DNA of 64,000 nucleotides from Verrucomicrobiia bacterium (GTDB taxonomy: Bacteria > Verrucomicrobiota > Verrucomicrobiia > Limisphaerales > UBA1100): NCBI GenBank assembly GCA_014239365.1, contig JAAZZB010000083.1, positions 57,089-121,088 on the forward strand, given 5' to 3'. Of the stretch, positions 26,651-35,434 are shown piece after piece. A program made the position numbers and the translations under genes. The stretch's first letter is position 1. Each line of letters begins with the position of its first letter. The notes under the pieces were generated by a model. The model was not told where the DNA came from and ran no database searches. It saw only the letters and a list, made by a program, of their open reading frames with translations.

Positions 26651-27733
26651 ATGAAAGGACTTCTCACAACCTCAATCGCGTGCGTTCTGCTAGCTATCTT
26701 CGGCTGCAATTCGCTCGACGAAACCACCGGAAACAAGAATGACGGTTCGCACACCGTGCTACCCGAAACTCTCCACCCAAGCATCGGCGCAATCGAGCGC
26801 CTTGATCCCGCGTTGGACAAACTCATTGCCCGCGATGCAAACATTGAACAGCTCGCCGACGGCTTCGATTGGTCCGAAGGGCCCGTGTGGGTGCGCACCA
26901 AACAAGGGCGAGAGTTCCTGTTGTTCTCCGACATCCCGCCCAATAAAATTTACAAATGGAGTGAGCAAAGTGGGCTTGAGGAATATTTGCATCCCAGCGG
27001 CTACACCGGCCTCGTCCCGCGCGTGGGCGAGCCGGGCTCCAACGGATTGCTGCTCGATAAAGAGGGCCGACTGGTGTTGTGCCAACACGGCGACCGCCGC
27101 ATTGCGCGTCTCATCAATCCACTCAACAATCCCAAACCCGAATACGAAACGCTGGCCAACACGTACGAAGGCAAGCGCTTCAACAGCCCCAACGACGGCT
27201 GCTTCAACAAAGCCGGCGATTTGTATTTCACCGACCCGCCCTACGGCCTGCCGAAAAACCTGAAAGACCCCGGCAAGGAACTGGCGTTTCAAGGCGTCTT
27301 CCGGCTCAGCAAATCCGGCAAAGTGACTCTGCTCACCGACAAAATTAAATTCCCCAACGGCATCGCCTTCTCGCCCGATGAATCGATTTTGTACGTTGCC
27401 GAAAGCGGCCCCCAAACCCGCATCCACGCCTTCGATGTGCAAGCCGATGGCACCGTGGCCAATCGCCGCATCTTTTTTGATCCCTCGGTACTACGCGCTG
27501 CTGGAGCGCGCGGTGGATGCGACGGGCTTAAGCTCGACCAACGCGGCAACCTCTTTGCCACCGGCCCCGGCGGCGTCCTGATTATTTCCCCCACCGGCAA
27601 ACACCTCGGCACCCTCGCCACTGGCACCCGCATTGCCAATGTCGCCTGGGGCAACGACGGCCGCACACTCTATCTCACCGCCGACAGTTATCTCTGCCGC
27701 ATCCGCACCAAAACCAAAGGCGTCGGGTTTTGA
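26651..27733 (+). CDS. SMP-30/gluconolactonase/LRE-family lipoprotein
   Basis: 360 residues. A lipoprotein-type leader 'MKGLLTTSIACVLLAIFGCN' is followed by the SMP-30 six-bladed propeller: 'DGFDWSEGPVWV' (metal-ligand Glu), 'FNSPNDGCFNKAGDLYFTDP' (Asn and Asp), 'KFPNGIAFSPDESILYVAES' and 'GGCDGLKLDQRGNLFATGPG' (Asp ligand). Likely a secreted or anchored lactonase hydrolysing sugar lactones. Its TGA overlaps the TTG start of the next PQQ-like gene, so the two are coupled and perhaps serve sequential oxidation and lactone opening. Confidence 0.88.
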   Translation: MKGLLTTSIACVLLAIFGCNSLDETTGNKNDGSHTVLPETLHPSIGAIERLDPALDKLIARDANIEQLADGFDWSEGPVWVRTKQGREFLLFSDIPPNKIYKWSEQSGLEEYLHPSGYTGLVPRVGEPGSNGLLLDKEGRLVLCQHGDRRIARLINPLNNPKPEYETLANTYEGKRFNSPNDGCFNKAGDLYFTDPPYGLPKNLKDPGKELAFQGVFRLSKSGKVTLLTDKIKFPNGIAFSPDESILYVAESGPQTRIHAFDVQADGTVANRRIFFDPSVLRAAGARGGCDGLKLDQRGNLFATGPGGVLIISPTGKHLGTLATGTRIANVAWGNDGRTLYLTADSYLCRIRTKTKGVGF

Positions 27734-29280
27734 AAAACGCCTGCGCAGTTTTGCTGCTGCTGTGCGTCGCCACGCCTGCGGATGATTGGCCGCGTTTCCT
27801 CGGGCCAACGGGCAACAATGTTTCCAAAGAAAAAGGAATCCTCGATGCGTTTCCCAAAGGCGGCCCGCCACAAATTTTTTCCCGCCGCATTGGCACCGGC
27901 TATTCCGCGCCCTCCATTCGCGATGGCAAGGTGGTGGTGTTCCACCGCGCCAGTAAATTATATAAAGTCGAGGAAACCGACACGCCTGCGACGGTCATCA
28001 AATACATCAACGGCGAACTCGCCGCGCTGAAAATAAAAGAACGCCTCACCGAGGCCAGCCTCAAAGCGGCCATCCAAACCACGCGACGACGTGGCTTCAT
28101 CGAATGGCCCGCCGCCATCGCCAAGCATCTCGACGTGGAGGCCATCGATTGTCTCGATGCAAAAACCGGCAAGCTCATTTGGCGCCGCGCTTATCCCACC
28201 ACGTATGAAGATCCCTACGGCTACAACAATGGCCCCCGCTGCGCTCCGTTGCTCACCAAGGATCGCTGCTACACCTTCGGCGCGGAGGGCGTGCTCCTGT
28301 GTCTCGACCTCAAGACCGGTAAACAAATCTGGCGACGCGATACCCACAAAGATTTCAAAGTGCACCCCAACTTTTTCGGTGTCGGCAGCACGCCCGTGCT
28401 CGAGGGGAATTTGTTGCTCACGATGGTCGGCGGCCAACCCGAAAGTGGGATGGTCGCGTTCAACGCCCAAACCGGCAAAACTGTTTGGCAAAGCATCGGC
28501 AAAACCACATGGCACAAAACCCCCAAACTCGGCTGGCCCGGCGAGCCGTTGATGGATTGGAATGGCGCGGAAAAACTCGCCAGCTACGCCTCGCCCGTCA
28601 TCGCCACTGTGCACGGCAAGCGCGTGGCGTTTTGCCTGATGCGGCAGGGCCTCGTGGCGCTCGATCCCAAAACCGGTAAAGTACATTTCAAGCGATGGTT
28701 CCGCGCGCGCTCCAACGAATCGGTCAACGCCTCCAACCCCGTCGTCATCGGCGACCACGTTTTTTGTTCCTCGGCCTATTACGGCGAAGGCTCCTTCGTG
28801 CTCAACATCAAACCCGACCTCAGCGGGTTTACTGAAGTTTGGAGCACCCTCGAGCGACGCGCAAAAAATCGTCGCCACGAAGAAGTGCTCGGCCTCCACT
28901 GGATGACGCCCATCGTTCACAAGGGAAACCTCTTCGCCTTCAGCGGACGCAACGAGCCGGATGGACGATTTCGTTGCGTCACTTTCGCCACCGGCAAACT
29001 GCTTTGGGATCAAGATGAGTCGTGGAATAAATTCGGCCCGCCCACTAAAAAATACGGCCGAGGCTCATTCATCCAAGCCGACGGCAAACTCATCGTGCTC
29101 GGCGAAACCGGCAAGCTCGGCCTCTTCGCCCTCAACGCCAAAAAGCCAACCGAACTTGCCGCGTATCAAGTCCCCCAACTCCGCCCCCCCTGCTGGGCCG
29201 CACCCGCGATGGCCGACCGCCGCGTGTATCTCCGCAGCGAAACGCATTTGGTGTGTTTTGATTTTGCGAAAAAGCGCTAA
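27730..29280 (+). CDS. Exported PQQ-like beta-propeller repeat protein (TTG start)
   Basis: 516 residues starting at a TTG that overlaps the previous gene's stop (TTGA); this start yields the signal peptide 'KNACAVLLLLCVATPADDW' followed at once by 'DDWPRFLGPTGNNVSKEKG', the same opening as the paralogue at 24122. Propeller blades include 'DAKTGKLIWRRAYPT', 'DLKTGKQIWRRDTHKD', 'NAQTGKTVWQSIGKT' and 'TFATGKLLWDQDES'. No CxxCH. An insertion of about 50 residues near the N-terminus ('LKIKERLTEASLKAAIQTTR') is helical and unusual for the fold. Periplasmic; substrate unknown. Confidence 0.85.
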   Translation: MKNACAVLLLLCVATPADDWPRFLGPTGNNVSKEKGILDAFPKGGPPQIFSRRIGTGYSAPSIRDGKVVVFHRASKLYKVEETDTPATVIKYINGELAALKIKERLTEASLKAAIQTTRRRGFIEWPAAIAKHLDVEAIDCLDAKTGKLIWRRAYPTTYEDPYGYNNGPRCAPLLTKDRCYTFGAEGVLLCLDLKTGKQIWRRDTHKDFKVHPNFFGVGSTPVLEGNLLLTMVGGQPESGMVAFNAQTGKTVWQSIGKTTWHKTPKLGWPGEPLMDWNGAEKLASYASPVIATVHGKRVAFCLMRQGLVALDPKTGKVHFKRWFRARSNESVNASNPVVIGDHVFCSSAYYGEGSFVLNIKPDLSGFTEVWSTLERRAKNRRHEEVLGLHWMTPIVHKGNLFAFSGRNEPDGRFRCVTFATGKLLWDQDESWNKFGPPTKKYGRGSFIQADGKLIVLGETGKLGLFALNAKKPTELAAYQVPQLRPPCWAAPAMADRRVYLRSETHLVCFDFAKKR

Positions 29281-29362
29281 TGTGCTGTCGGCATCTTGCC
29301 GGCAGGCCTTGCGTTTACTTTATCCCTCACCTCAAATCTGCCGGCAAGATGCCGGCAGCACA
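29281..29362. repeat. Nested palindrome, two 25-base inverted arms
   Basis: Arms at 29281-29305 (TGTGCTGTCGGCATCTTGCC...) and 29338-29362 are reverse complements with one mismatch. Each arm contains its own palindrome of the form CTGCCGGCA/TGCCGGCAG. It starts on the base after the PQQ-like gene's stop and precedes the Nramp-like gene. Likely a dispersed element that can fold as one long or two short hairpins. Confidence 0.85.
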
Positions 29363-29417
29363 CTTCACTTCAGGCTTCCAATCCATCTGAAAAAACCGTT
29401 CCATCTTCCCCAGCTTT

Positions 29418-31130
29418 ATGAGCGATCAAAACGATTCACTGGCCAAGGAGAAGGAATTGCTAACCAGCGTTGAGAACGCTTCCACCTCCGAAAAAATCAA
29501 GACCTACACGAAGCTCTCCGGCCCCGGTTGGTTGCAGGGCGCCATCACGCTGGGCGGCGGTTCGCTGGCGGGCAGCCTTTACCTCGGCGTCATCGGCGGC
29601 ACGCAATTGCTTTGGCTCCAACCGCTGATGATGATCTTCGGCGTGCTGATGCTTTCGGTCATCGGCTACGTCACTTTGTCCACCGGCAAAAGCCCGTTCC
29701 AAGCCATCAACCAACACATCAATCCCGTGCTCGGTTGGGGTTGGCTGATCGCCGCGATGCTCGCCAACCTCGTCTGGGCGATGCCGCAATTCTCACTCGG
29801 CACCGCTGCGCTCCAGCAAAACCTTGGCATCCTCGTTGATGACCCGGAAACCAACAGCCAATCGGGGAAGTACCTTTGCGCAGCGATCCTGTTTATCATC
29901 GCGACGGTCATTGTTTGGATGTACGACACCAAGGCGGCCAAGGTGTTTGACGTGATATTGAAACTTATGGTGGGAGCCATCGTGCTGAGCTTCTTCGGAG
30001 TGGTGGTGGTGATGGCGGGTCAACTCGAATGGGGTGCCATCGCCAGAGGCTTTATCCCGGACTTCAGCCTGCTCCTTCAACCGGCGGATAAATTCAATGA
30101 ATTCATCGCCGCTTCCAGTGCCCCGGATTACTGGAAATCTACCATTCTCAAAATTCAACGCTCCAAAATGGTGACCGCGGCCGCCACGGCCGTGGGCATC
30201 AATATGACCTTTCTGCTCCCCTATTCGATGTTGCGCAAGGGCTGGGGCAAGGAACACAGGGGGTTGGCCAGCTTTGACTTGGGTATGGGATTGTTCATTC
30301 CATTTTTCCTCGCCACCACCTTTGTGGTGATTGCGTCCGCCACTCAATTTCATGGCAAATATGATGAAGGCCTGCTGGATCATTCCAAACCCGCGCCAAC
30401 AGAAAAAACCCTAAAGGCCTATGAGAAAAATCTAGCAGACATTCAAGGCCACCTCGGCGCGCTTGAATCTCCTAACCATCAGGACCGCCAACTCGCCGCA
30501 ATGCTAGTTGAACGGGATGCGAATCAGTTTGCCCTTTCATTGAAAAAACTCGAGGGCCTCGGCAGCGAAAAGACCGGGGCGGCGGAAAAGACAACCGACA
30601 AGAAAACAACCTCCCAAATCATCTTCGGCATTGGCGTACTGGGCATGGCGATTTCCACCATCATCATCCTGATGCTGATCAACGGCTTTTGTCTCACCGA
30701 GGCGATGGGCGCAAAAATGGGCGGCGTGGTGCACCGCACCGGCGCGCTGCTGCCGGGAATCACAGGCGCACTGGGCTTCCTCTTTTTATGGGGCAACTCG
30801 GATGCCAAATTTTTACTGACGCAACCCACTAGCATCTTTGGCATGGTGCTGCTTCCAATTGCGTACTTTACCTTCTTCTGCATGATCAACAGCAAAGAAC
30901 TGATGGGGGACGCGCTGCCCAAAGGCGGCAAGCGCGTGGCCCTCAATCTCGCGATGGGGCTGGCGCTCGTAGCGGCCTCCATTGGCGCGGCGTGGTCTAT
31001 CTGGAGCAAAGCGCAATGGATCGGCGTGGGCGTGGTGGCCGGTTTCATTCTGCTGGTTTGGTTCGGGCACGGCTACCGGAAGCTGAACCAAAAACTCGAC
31101 CGGATTGAGGACAAATTGGGCGGCAAATAA
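29418..31130 (+). CDS. Nramp-like divalent-metal/cation permease
   Basis: 570 residues with about eleven hydrophobic segments. 'LSGPGWLQGAITLGGGSLAG' opens TM1, then 'LLWLQPLMMIFGVLMLSVIG', and a later 'EAMGAKMGGVVHRTGALLPG' with Met-Gly-Ala. These match Nramp-family permeases of the LeuT fold, but the metal-coordinating DPGN motif of classical MntH is replaced by 'TLGGGSLAG', so manganese or iron transport cannot be assumed. A hydrophilic region of ~100 residues ('STKPAPTEKTLKAYEKN'-like, ~330-400) interrupts the membrane part, longer than in MntH. Start ATG is clear. Relatives without DPGN are common in PVC bacteria. Confidence 0.75.
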   Translation: MSDQNDSLAKEKELLTSVENASTSEKIKTYTKLSGPGWLQGAITLGGGSLAGSLYLGVIGGTQLLWLQPLMMIFGVLMLSVIGYVTLSTGKSPFQAINQHINPVLGWGWLIAAMLANLVWAMPQFSLGTAALQQNLGILVDDPETNSQSGKYLCAAILFIIATVIVWMYDTKAAKVFDVILKLMVGAIVLSFFGVVVVMAGQLEWGAIARGFIPDFSLLLQPADKFNEFIAASSAPDYWKSTILKIQRSKMVTAAATAVGINMTFLLPYSMLRKGWGKEHRGLASFDLGMGLFIPFFLATTFVVIASATQFHGKYDEGLLDHSKPAPTEKTLKAYEKNLADIQGHLGALESPNHQDRQLAAMLVERDANQFALSLKKLEGLGSEKTGAAEKTTDKKTTSQIIFGIGVLGMAISTIIILMLINGFCLTEAMGAKMGGVVHRTGALLPGITGALGFLFLWGNSDAKFLLTQPTSIFGMVLLPIAYFTFFCMINSKELMGDALPKGGKRVALNLAMGLALVAASIGAAWSIWSKAQWIGVGVVAGFILLVWFGHGYRKLNQKLDRIEDKLGGK

Positions 31131-31172
31131 CGCTCTTTTTTCCACATTTTTCCTTGTCCAATCCGCTCCTCG

Positions 31173-31266
31173 CGGAAACAATCGGCCATCCACCATGGAT
31201 TGTTTCCGTACAGGACTGTGTGGGCTTGTGCCGTGCGGGGGCGGAGGAATTTCCTTTGCCGCCCCC
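31173..31266 (+). promoter_or_regulatory. Two strong hairpins in the leader of the EF-G-like gene
   Basis: CGGAAACAATC (31173-31183) pairs perfectly with GATTGTTTCCG (31198-31208), 11 bp with a 14-base loop. Then GGGGGCGG (31237-31244) pairs with CCGCCCCC (31259-31266), with AGGA/TCCT inside. They lie in the 215-base gap between the Nramp-like and EF-G-like genes. They could end the upstream transcript or control the downstream gene; neither has a typical U-tract. Confidence 0.45.
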
Positions 31267-31345
31267 ACACCCGGCCATTTTTGTGCCTCACCCTTCCCCG
31301 CCCTCCCCCAACCCCCATCCTTCAACCCCTTGTTTATTTGAACCT

Positions 31346-33409
31346 ATGAAAACCTATCCCTCAGAAGACATTCGTAATTTCGCCATCGTGGGCCACGCCT
31401 CGTCGGGCAAGACGATGCTGGCCGAAAGCATCGAGGCCGCCGCGGGCGCCATCAACCGGCTGGGCAGCATTGAGGCCGGCACGACGATGAGCGATTATCA
31501 CGATGCGGAAAAGGAACGCCAAATTTCCATCAACGCCACGCCGCTCTGCGTGGAGTTCGGCGGCAAGAAACTGAACTTCATCGACACGCCCGGCTACCTT
31601 GATTTTATGGCCGAGGCGCTCGGACCGTTGCGCGTGTGTGACGCGGCGCTGGTGGTCATCAACGCCGCCAATGGCGTGGAGGTCGGCACCACCAAAGTTT
31701 GGGACTGGTCGCGTGAACTCGGCGTTCCACACTTGGTGGCAGTGAACGGGTTGGACAAAGAACTCGTGGATTTTGATTCTGGGCTGGCCAGCCTCCGCGA
31801 AAATTTTGGCAACAAGGTCATGCCGCTCACGGTGCCGATGAATGTTGGGCCCGGCTTCAATCAGGTGATGGATGTGTTGAACAAAAAACTCCTCACCTAC
31901 GAGACCGATGGCAGCGGCAAATTCACCGAGGAAGATTGCCCTGAATCGGAAGATTTGCACACGGAACTCATCGAGTTGATTGCCGAGTCGGACGATTCGT
32001 TGCTGGAAAAATTCTTCGAGCAAGGCAATCTCACCGAAGAGGAATTACGCAGTGGCCTCCACAAAGCACTGCAGGCGGAAGGCCTCATCCCGGTGTTCGC
32101 CACTTCATCCATCACCAATGTGGGGGTGACTTGCCTGATGGATTTCATCGCGCGTTATGGTTCTTCGCCCGCGGATCATCCAGTGAGCAAAGGCATCAAG
32201 TCCGATGAATCCGAAACGGAAATCAACCTCACCGACAAAGATCCTGTGTTGTTCATTTACAAAACGATGAACGAAGGGCACGTGGGATCGCAGTCGTTTT
32301 TCAAACTGCACGCCGGCACGCTCTCGCACGGTGCGGATTTGAATAATACCACGCACAAAGCGTCCGAGCGCATCAACCAGATTCACGTGCTCAACGGCAA
32401 AGATCGCACCCCCGTCGACGATCTGTCACCCGGAGATCTTGGCGCGTTGGTGAAGCTCAAGCACACGCACACGTGCGACACCCTCGTGGGCGGCAAACTG
32501 GATGCCGCGCTGCCGCCGATTGAATTTCCCGGCGCAAACATCCACTTCGCGCTGCGCTCTAAAGGCAAAGGCGATGAGGATAAAATTGCCGCCGGCCTTG
32601 CCGCGTTGCACGAGGAGGATCCCACCTTCATTTATCGAGTGGATGGTGATCTACATCAAACAGTCATCTCCGGCCAAGGCGAGCTGCATCTCACAGTGGT
32701 TTGCAAACGATTGGAAGAACGTTATCACGTTGAAATTGAATTGAGCGAACCGCGCGTGCCTTTGCGCGAAGCCATCACCATTCCGGCGGAGAGCAAGTAT
32801 CGCCACAAAAAACAATCCGGCGGGGCCGGGCAATTTGCCGAAGTGTGGATGCGCATCGAACCACGCGAACGCGATTCGGGCGTGGAATTTATCGAATCAC
32901 TCGTGGGCCAAAACGTCAGCCGCAGCTTCGTGCCTTCCGTGCGCAAAGGCGTGGAGCAAGCCTGCCGCGATGGCATCATTGCCGGTTACGGCGTGGTGGA
33001 TGTGAAGATCGATTTCTACGACGGCAAAGAGCACCCCGTGGATTCCAAAGACGTCGCGTTCCAAACCGCCGGCAAGCACGCCTTCCGCGAAGCCTTCAAA
33101 GCCGCCAAACCCTGTTTGCTCGAGCCCATTATGCACGTGGAAATTATGGTGCCCGAGGAATTCATGGGCGCGGTAATGGGCGACCTCAACAGCCGACGCG
33201 GCAAAATCCAAGGGATGGACGCCGACGGCGCGTTCCAAGTGGTCAAGGCCCACGTGCCGCAAATGGATCTCTACAAATATTCCACCAACCTGCGTTCACT
33301 CACCGAAGGCCGCGGCCTGCACACCGAGGCGCTGAGCCATTACGAAAATATGCCGCGCGAGATGGAACAAAAAGTCATCGCCAGTAACCAAAGCAACGGC
33401 GAGGAATAG
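31346..33409 (+). CDS. Divergent elongation-factor-G-like GTPase (EF-G paralogue)
   Basis: 687 residues from the ATG at 31346 (MKTYPSEDIRNFAIVGHASS); the ORF's longer start lies in the hairpin leader. The EF-G domain order is preserved, ending in domains IV-V ('KKQSGGAGQFAEVWMRIEP', 'EPIMHVEIMVPEEFMGAVMG'). The GTPase motifs differ from canonical EF-G: P-loop 'GHASSGKT', G3 'DTPGYLDF' (the His that positions water is Tyr), and G4 'NGLDKE' instead of NKxD. The canonical fusA is at 51889-54066, so this is the second copy of the EF-G2-like class, with an uncertain role in translocation, recycling or stress. Cytoplasmic. Confidence 0.88.
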   Translation: MKTYPSEDIRNFAIVGHASSGKTMLAESIEAAAGAINRLGSIEAGTTMSDYHDAEKERQISINATPLCVEFGGKKLNFIDTPGYLDFMAEALGPLRVCDAALVVINAANGVEVGTTKVWDWSRELGVPHLVAVNGLDKELVDFDSGLASLRENFGNKVMPLTVPMNVGPGFNQVMDVLNKKLLTYETDGSGKFTEEDCPESEDLHTELIELIAESDDSLLEKFFEQGNLTEEELRSGLHKALQAEGLIPVFATSSITNVGVTCLMDFIARYGSSPADHPVSKGIKSDESETEINLTDKDPVLFIYKTMNEGHVGSQSFFKLHAGTLSHGADLNNTTHKASERINQIHVLNGKDRTPVDDLSPGDLGALVKLKHTHTCDTLVGGKLDAALPPIEFPGANIHFALRSKGKGDEDKIAAGLAALHEEDPTFIYRVDGDLHQTVISGQGELHLTVVCKRLEERYHVEIELSEPRVPLREAITIPAESKYRHKKQSGGAGQFAEVWMRIEPRERDSGVEFIESLVGQNVSRSFVPSVRKGVEQACRDGIIAGYGVVDVKIDFYDGKEHPVDSKDVAFQTAGKHAFREAFKAAKPCLLEPIMHVEIMVPEEFMGAVMGDLNSRRGKIQGMDADGAFQVVKAHVPQMDLYKYSTNLRSLTEGRGLHTEALSHYENMPREMEQKVIASNQSNGEE

Positions 33410-33418
33410 CGGATTTGT

Positions 33419-35335
33419 TTACCCCCCAATCTGCGCCACCCACAGCACGATGCCGATGATCGCGAAACATATCGCGAAGCAGGCGATGAACCCCCAGAAA
33501 TCCATCGGCGTGGGGCGTTGGATTTCCAGTTGGGTTTTGGGGAATAGTTTTCGGTCATCAAAACGCGATGGCTCCGCGTAGCTTTTTTCCATCTCGACTT
33601 CATCCTCATCAGGATCAGGCCGCACCGGCGTTTTCATTCGCACGTACAAACGATCCAGCGCCTCCTTGGAATTGGGCCGCGTGAGCAAACTCGCGATGAT
33701 CATCACCAAAAACGGCGCGATAATTTTGAACGGAAACTCCAGCGTCTTCAGCGTCGCATTGCGAACCTTTGTCAAATCATACCCCAACGCCTTGTCGTAA
33801 ATCATCATATCAAAACGGAACGAACCTTCCCCGCGTGAAGTGCCCTCCACTTCCTTCACGCCACCGGTCCAATAAATGGATTTACCGCCCGCAGCGTTTT
33901 CTTCTGTGGGTTGATTCACCTGCGTGAAGGCCGGATTAGTCCGCAAGCTTGGAGCCACGGCAGGAATCACGCGCGGCAGAATAAAAAATGTGAGCAAACA
34001 AAAGACAATCGTAATCCATCCGGCCCTCGTGGTGGCGCGGCGCCAGTACATCCCCAGCCAAAACAATGCGGCGAAGGTCATCGGCACAATCCACGTGAGT
34101 TCCAGTTGCTTGAACATATCGAGCATCGTGACGGAAATCAGCACCGCGCCCAGCACCACGATGCCGCCGGTGATGCGACCGAGGCGAAGGCATTCCCGAT
34201 CTTCCGCTTTGGGGTTGAAATACGGCACGTAAATATTGCGCACCACCAACGCCGAGCACACGAGCATATAACAATCCACACTACTCATCAGCGCCGCCAG
34301 TAAACAGGCGAGCATCAGGCCGACCAAGCCGATGCCCAGCGGGCCGAGCAATTCTTTGGTGGCCACGCCCCACGCCATATCGGCATCTTTGATGAGGGCC
34401 GCGTCGCTGCCGTACAACGTGAGCACAATCAGCGCAGTGATGACCCAGCCGATGGTGCAGAAGCGTTTGATGAAGTTGCCGGTGACAAGGCCCACGCGGG
34501 CGTCGTGTTCGCTCTTGGCGGAGCCGCCGCCGGTGACGATGAAATGCGGCGTGAGTACGATGCCAATCATATTCATAATCACAATGGTGACAATGGCGTA
34601 CAACGGAAATTCACCGGCCGCACCGCCGCCCACAATTTCGAAAGTGGATGCGGGCAATTGCTCGTGCATCACGCGGAAACCATCGGTCCACGTGTCGCCG
34701 GTGGCACCGAATTTTTTGACCACTGCGTTCAGGCCAAATGGAATGAGTAAAATCGAAAGCAAAATAATGCAGATGCCTTGGATGAGATCGGTCCAGTACG
34801 CAGCGGTGAGCCCGCCGAGCACTCCGTAAAGAGTGACGATGATGGCGACCAACGGCACGAGCACGTATTCAGTTTGTATCCCAAAAAGCTCCGGCCCCAT
34901 CAGCGGCACGGCGACTTTGCCGATGGCGGTGAAGAGCATCGCGCCGTAGACCATATAATAAAAGCAGCCGAAGATCGCATAGGCGACGCCCATTGATTTG
35001 GATTCATAGCGTTCGGTGAACCAATCGCCGAGAGTGAGGCAGCGCATGCGACGATACCACACGGCGCTGATCCAATAGATAGGCGTGACGAAGAGCCAAT
35101 ACATCACACCCCACATGCCGCTCATGCCGCTGGCGAAGGTGCCGCGGGCGGTATTGACGGGATCGGCGGAACCGGTGCCCGCGCCAAAGGCGGCGAAGGT
35201 TTGCATGAGCTTGCCGAACTTGCGGCCGCCCATGAAATAATCCTCCTGCCCTTTCACCTGCCGCATCGCCCAGAAACCGATGCCGGCCATGCCGGCGAAG
35301 TAGAGAAATAGAACCAGATAATCCGCGTAATTCAT
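33419..35335 (-). CDS. Sodium:solute symporter family protein
   Basis: 638 residues from the ATG at 35335 (MNYADYLVLFLYFAGMAGIG), with about 13 membrane segments. 'GGRKFGKLMQTFAAFGAGTG' after TM1, 'YGVLGGLTAAYWTDLIQGIC' (the SSS signature in TM5), and 'LMLACLLAALMSSVDCYMLV' with the 'SSxD' of the sodium site region (TM8) identify the SSS/SLC5 family. It takes up an unknown solute using sodium. A periplasmic or cytoplasmic loop of ~75 residues ('NQPTEENAAGGKSIYWTGGV') sits between the last helices. Convergent with the EF-G-like gene, nine bases apart. Confidence 0.9.
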   Translation of the reverse strand: MNYADYLVLFLYFAGMAGIGFWAMRQVKGQEDYFMGGRKFGKLMQTFAAFGAGTGSADPVNTARGTFASGMSGMWGVMYWLFVTPIYWISAVWYRRMRCLTLGDWFTERYESKSMGVAYAIFGCFYYMVYGAMLFTAIGKVAVPLMGPELFGIQTEYVLVPLVAIIVTLYGVLGGLTAAYWTDLIQGICIILLSILLIPFGLNAVVKKFGATGDTWTDGFRVMHEQLPASTFEIVGGGAAGEFPLYAIVTIVIMNMIGIVLTPHFIVTGGGSAKSEHDARVGLVTGNFIKRFCTIGWVITALIVLTLYGSDAALIKDADMAWGVATKELLGPLGIGLVGLMLACLLAALMSSVDCYMLVCSALVVRNIYVPYFNPKAEDRECLRLGRITGGIVVLGAVLISVTMLDMFKQLELTWIVPMTFAALFWLGMYWRRATTRAGWITIVFCLLTFFILPRVIPAVAPSLRTNPAFTQVNQPTEENAAGGKSIYWTGGVKEVEGTSRGEGSFRFDMMIYDKALGYDLTKVRNATLKTLEFPFKIIAPFLVMIIASLLTRPNSKEALDRLYVRMKTPVRPDPDEDEVEMEKSYAEPSRFDDRKLFPKTQLEIQRPTPMDFWGFIACFAICFAIIGIVLWVAQIGG

Positions 35336-35368
35336 CACGCGAAGGATACCGAATTGAGCTGGCGACCC

Positions 35369-35406
35369 AATAAAAAACCCGCCCCGTTGTGCGAACGAGG
35401 CGGGTT
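35369..35406 (-). terminator. Rho-independent terminator of the ribosomal supercluster
   Basis: On the minus strand a 13-bp stem (arms 35394-35406 and 35376-35388, one mismatch, loop of five bases) reads AACCCGCC...GGCGGGTT and is followed by TTTTTTATT. It lies 29 bases after the rplQ stop and before the SSS gene, which is on the same strand and so needs its own promoter. Confidence 0.88.
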
Positions 35407-35434
35407 GGAATTGGGTTGCTGGAAACGCCGGGGG

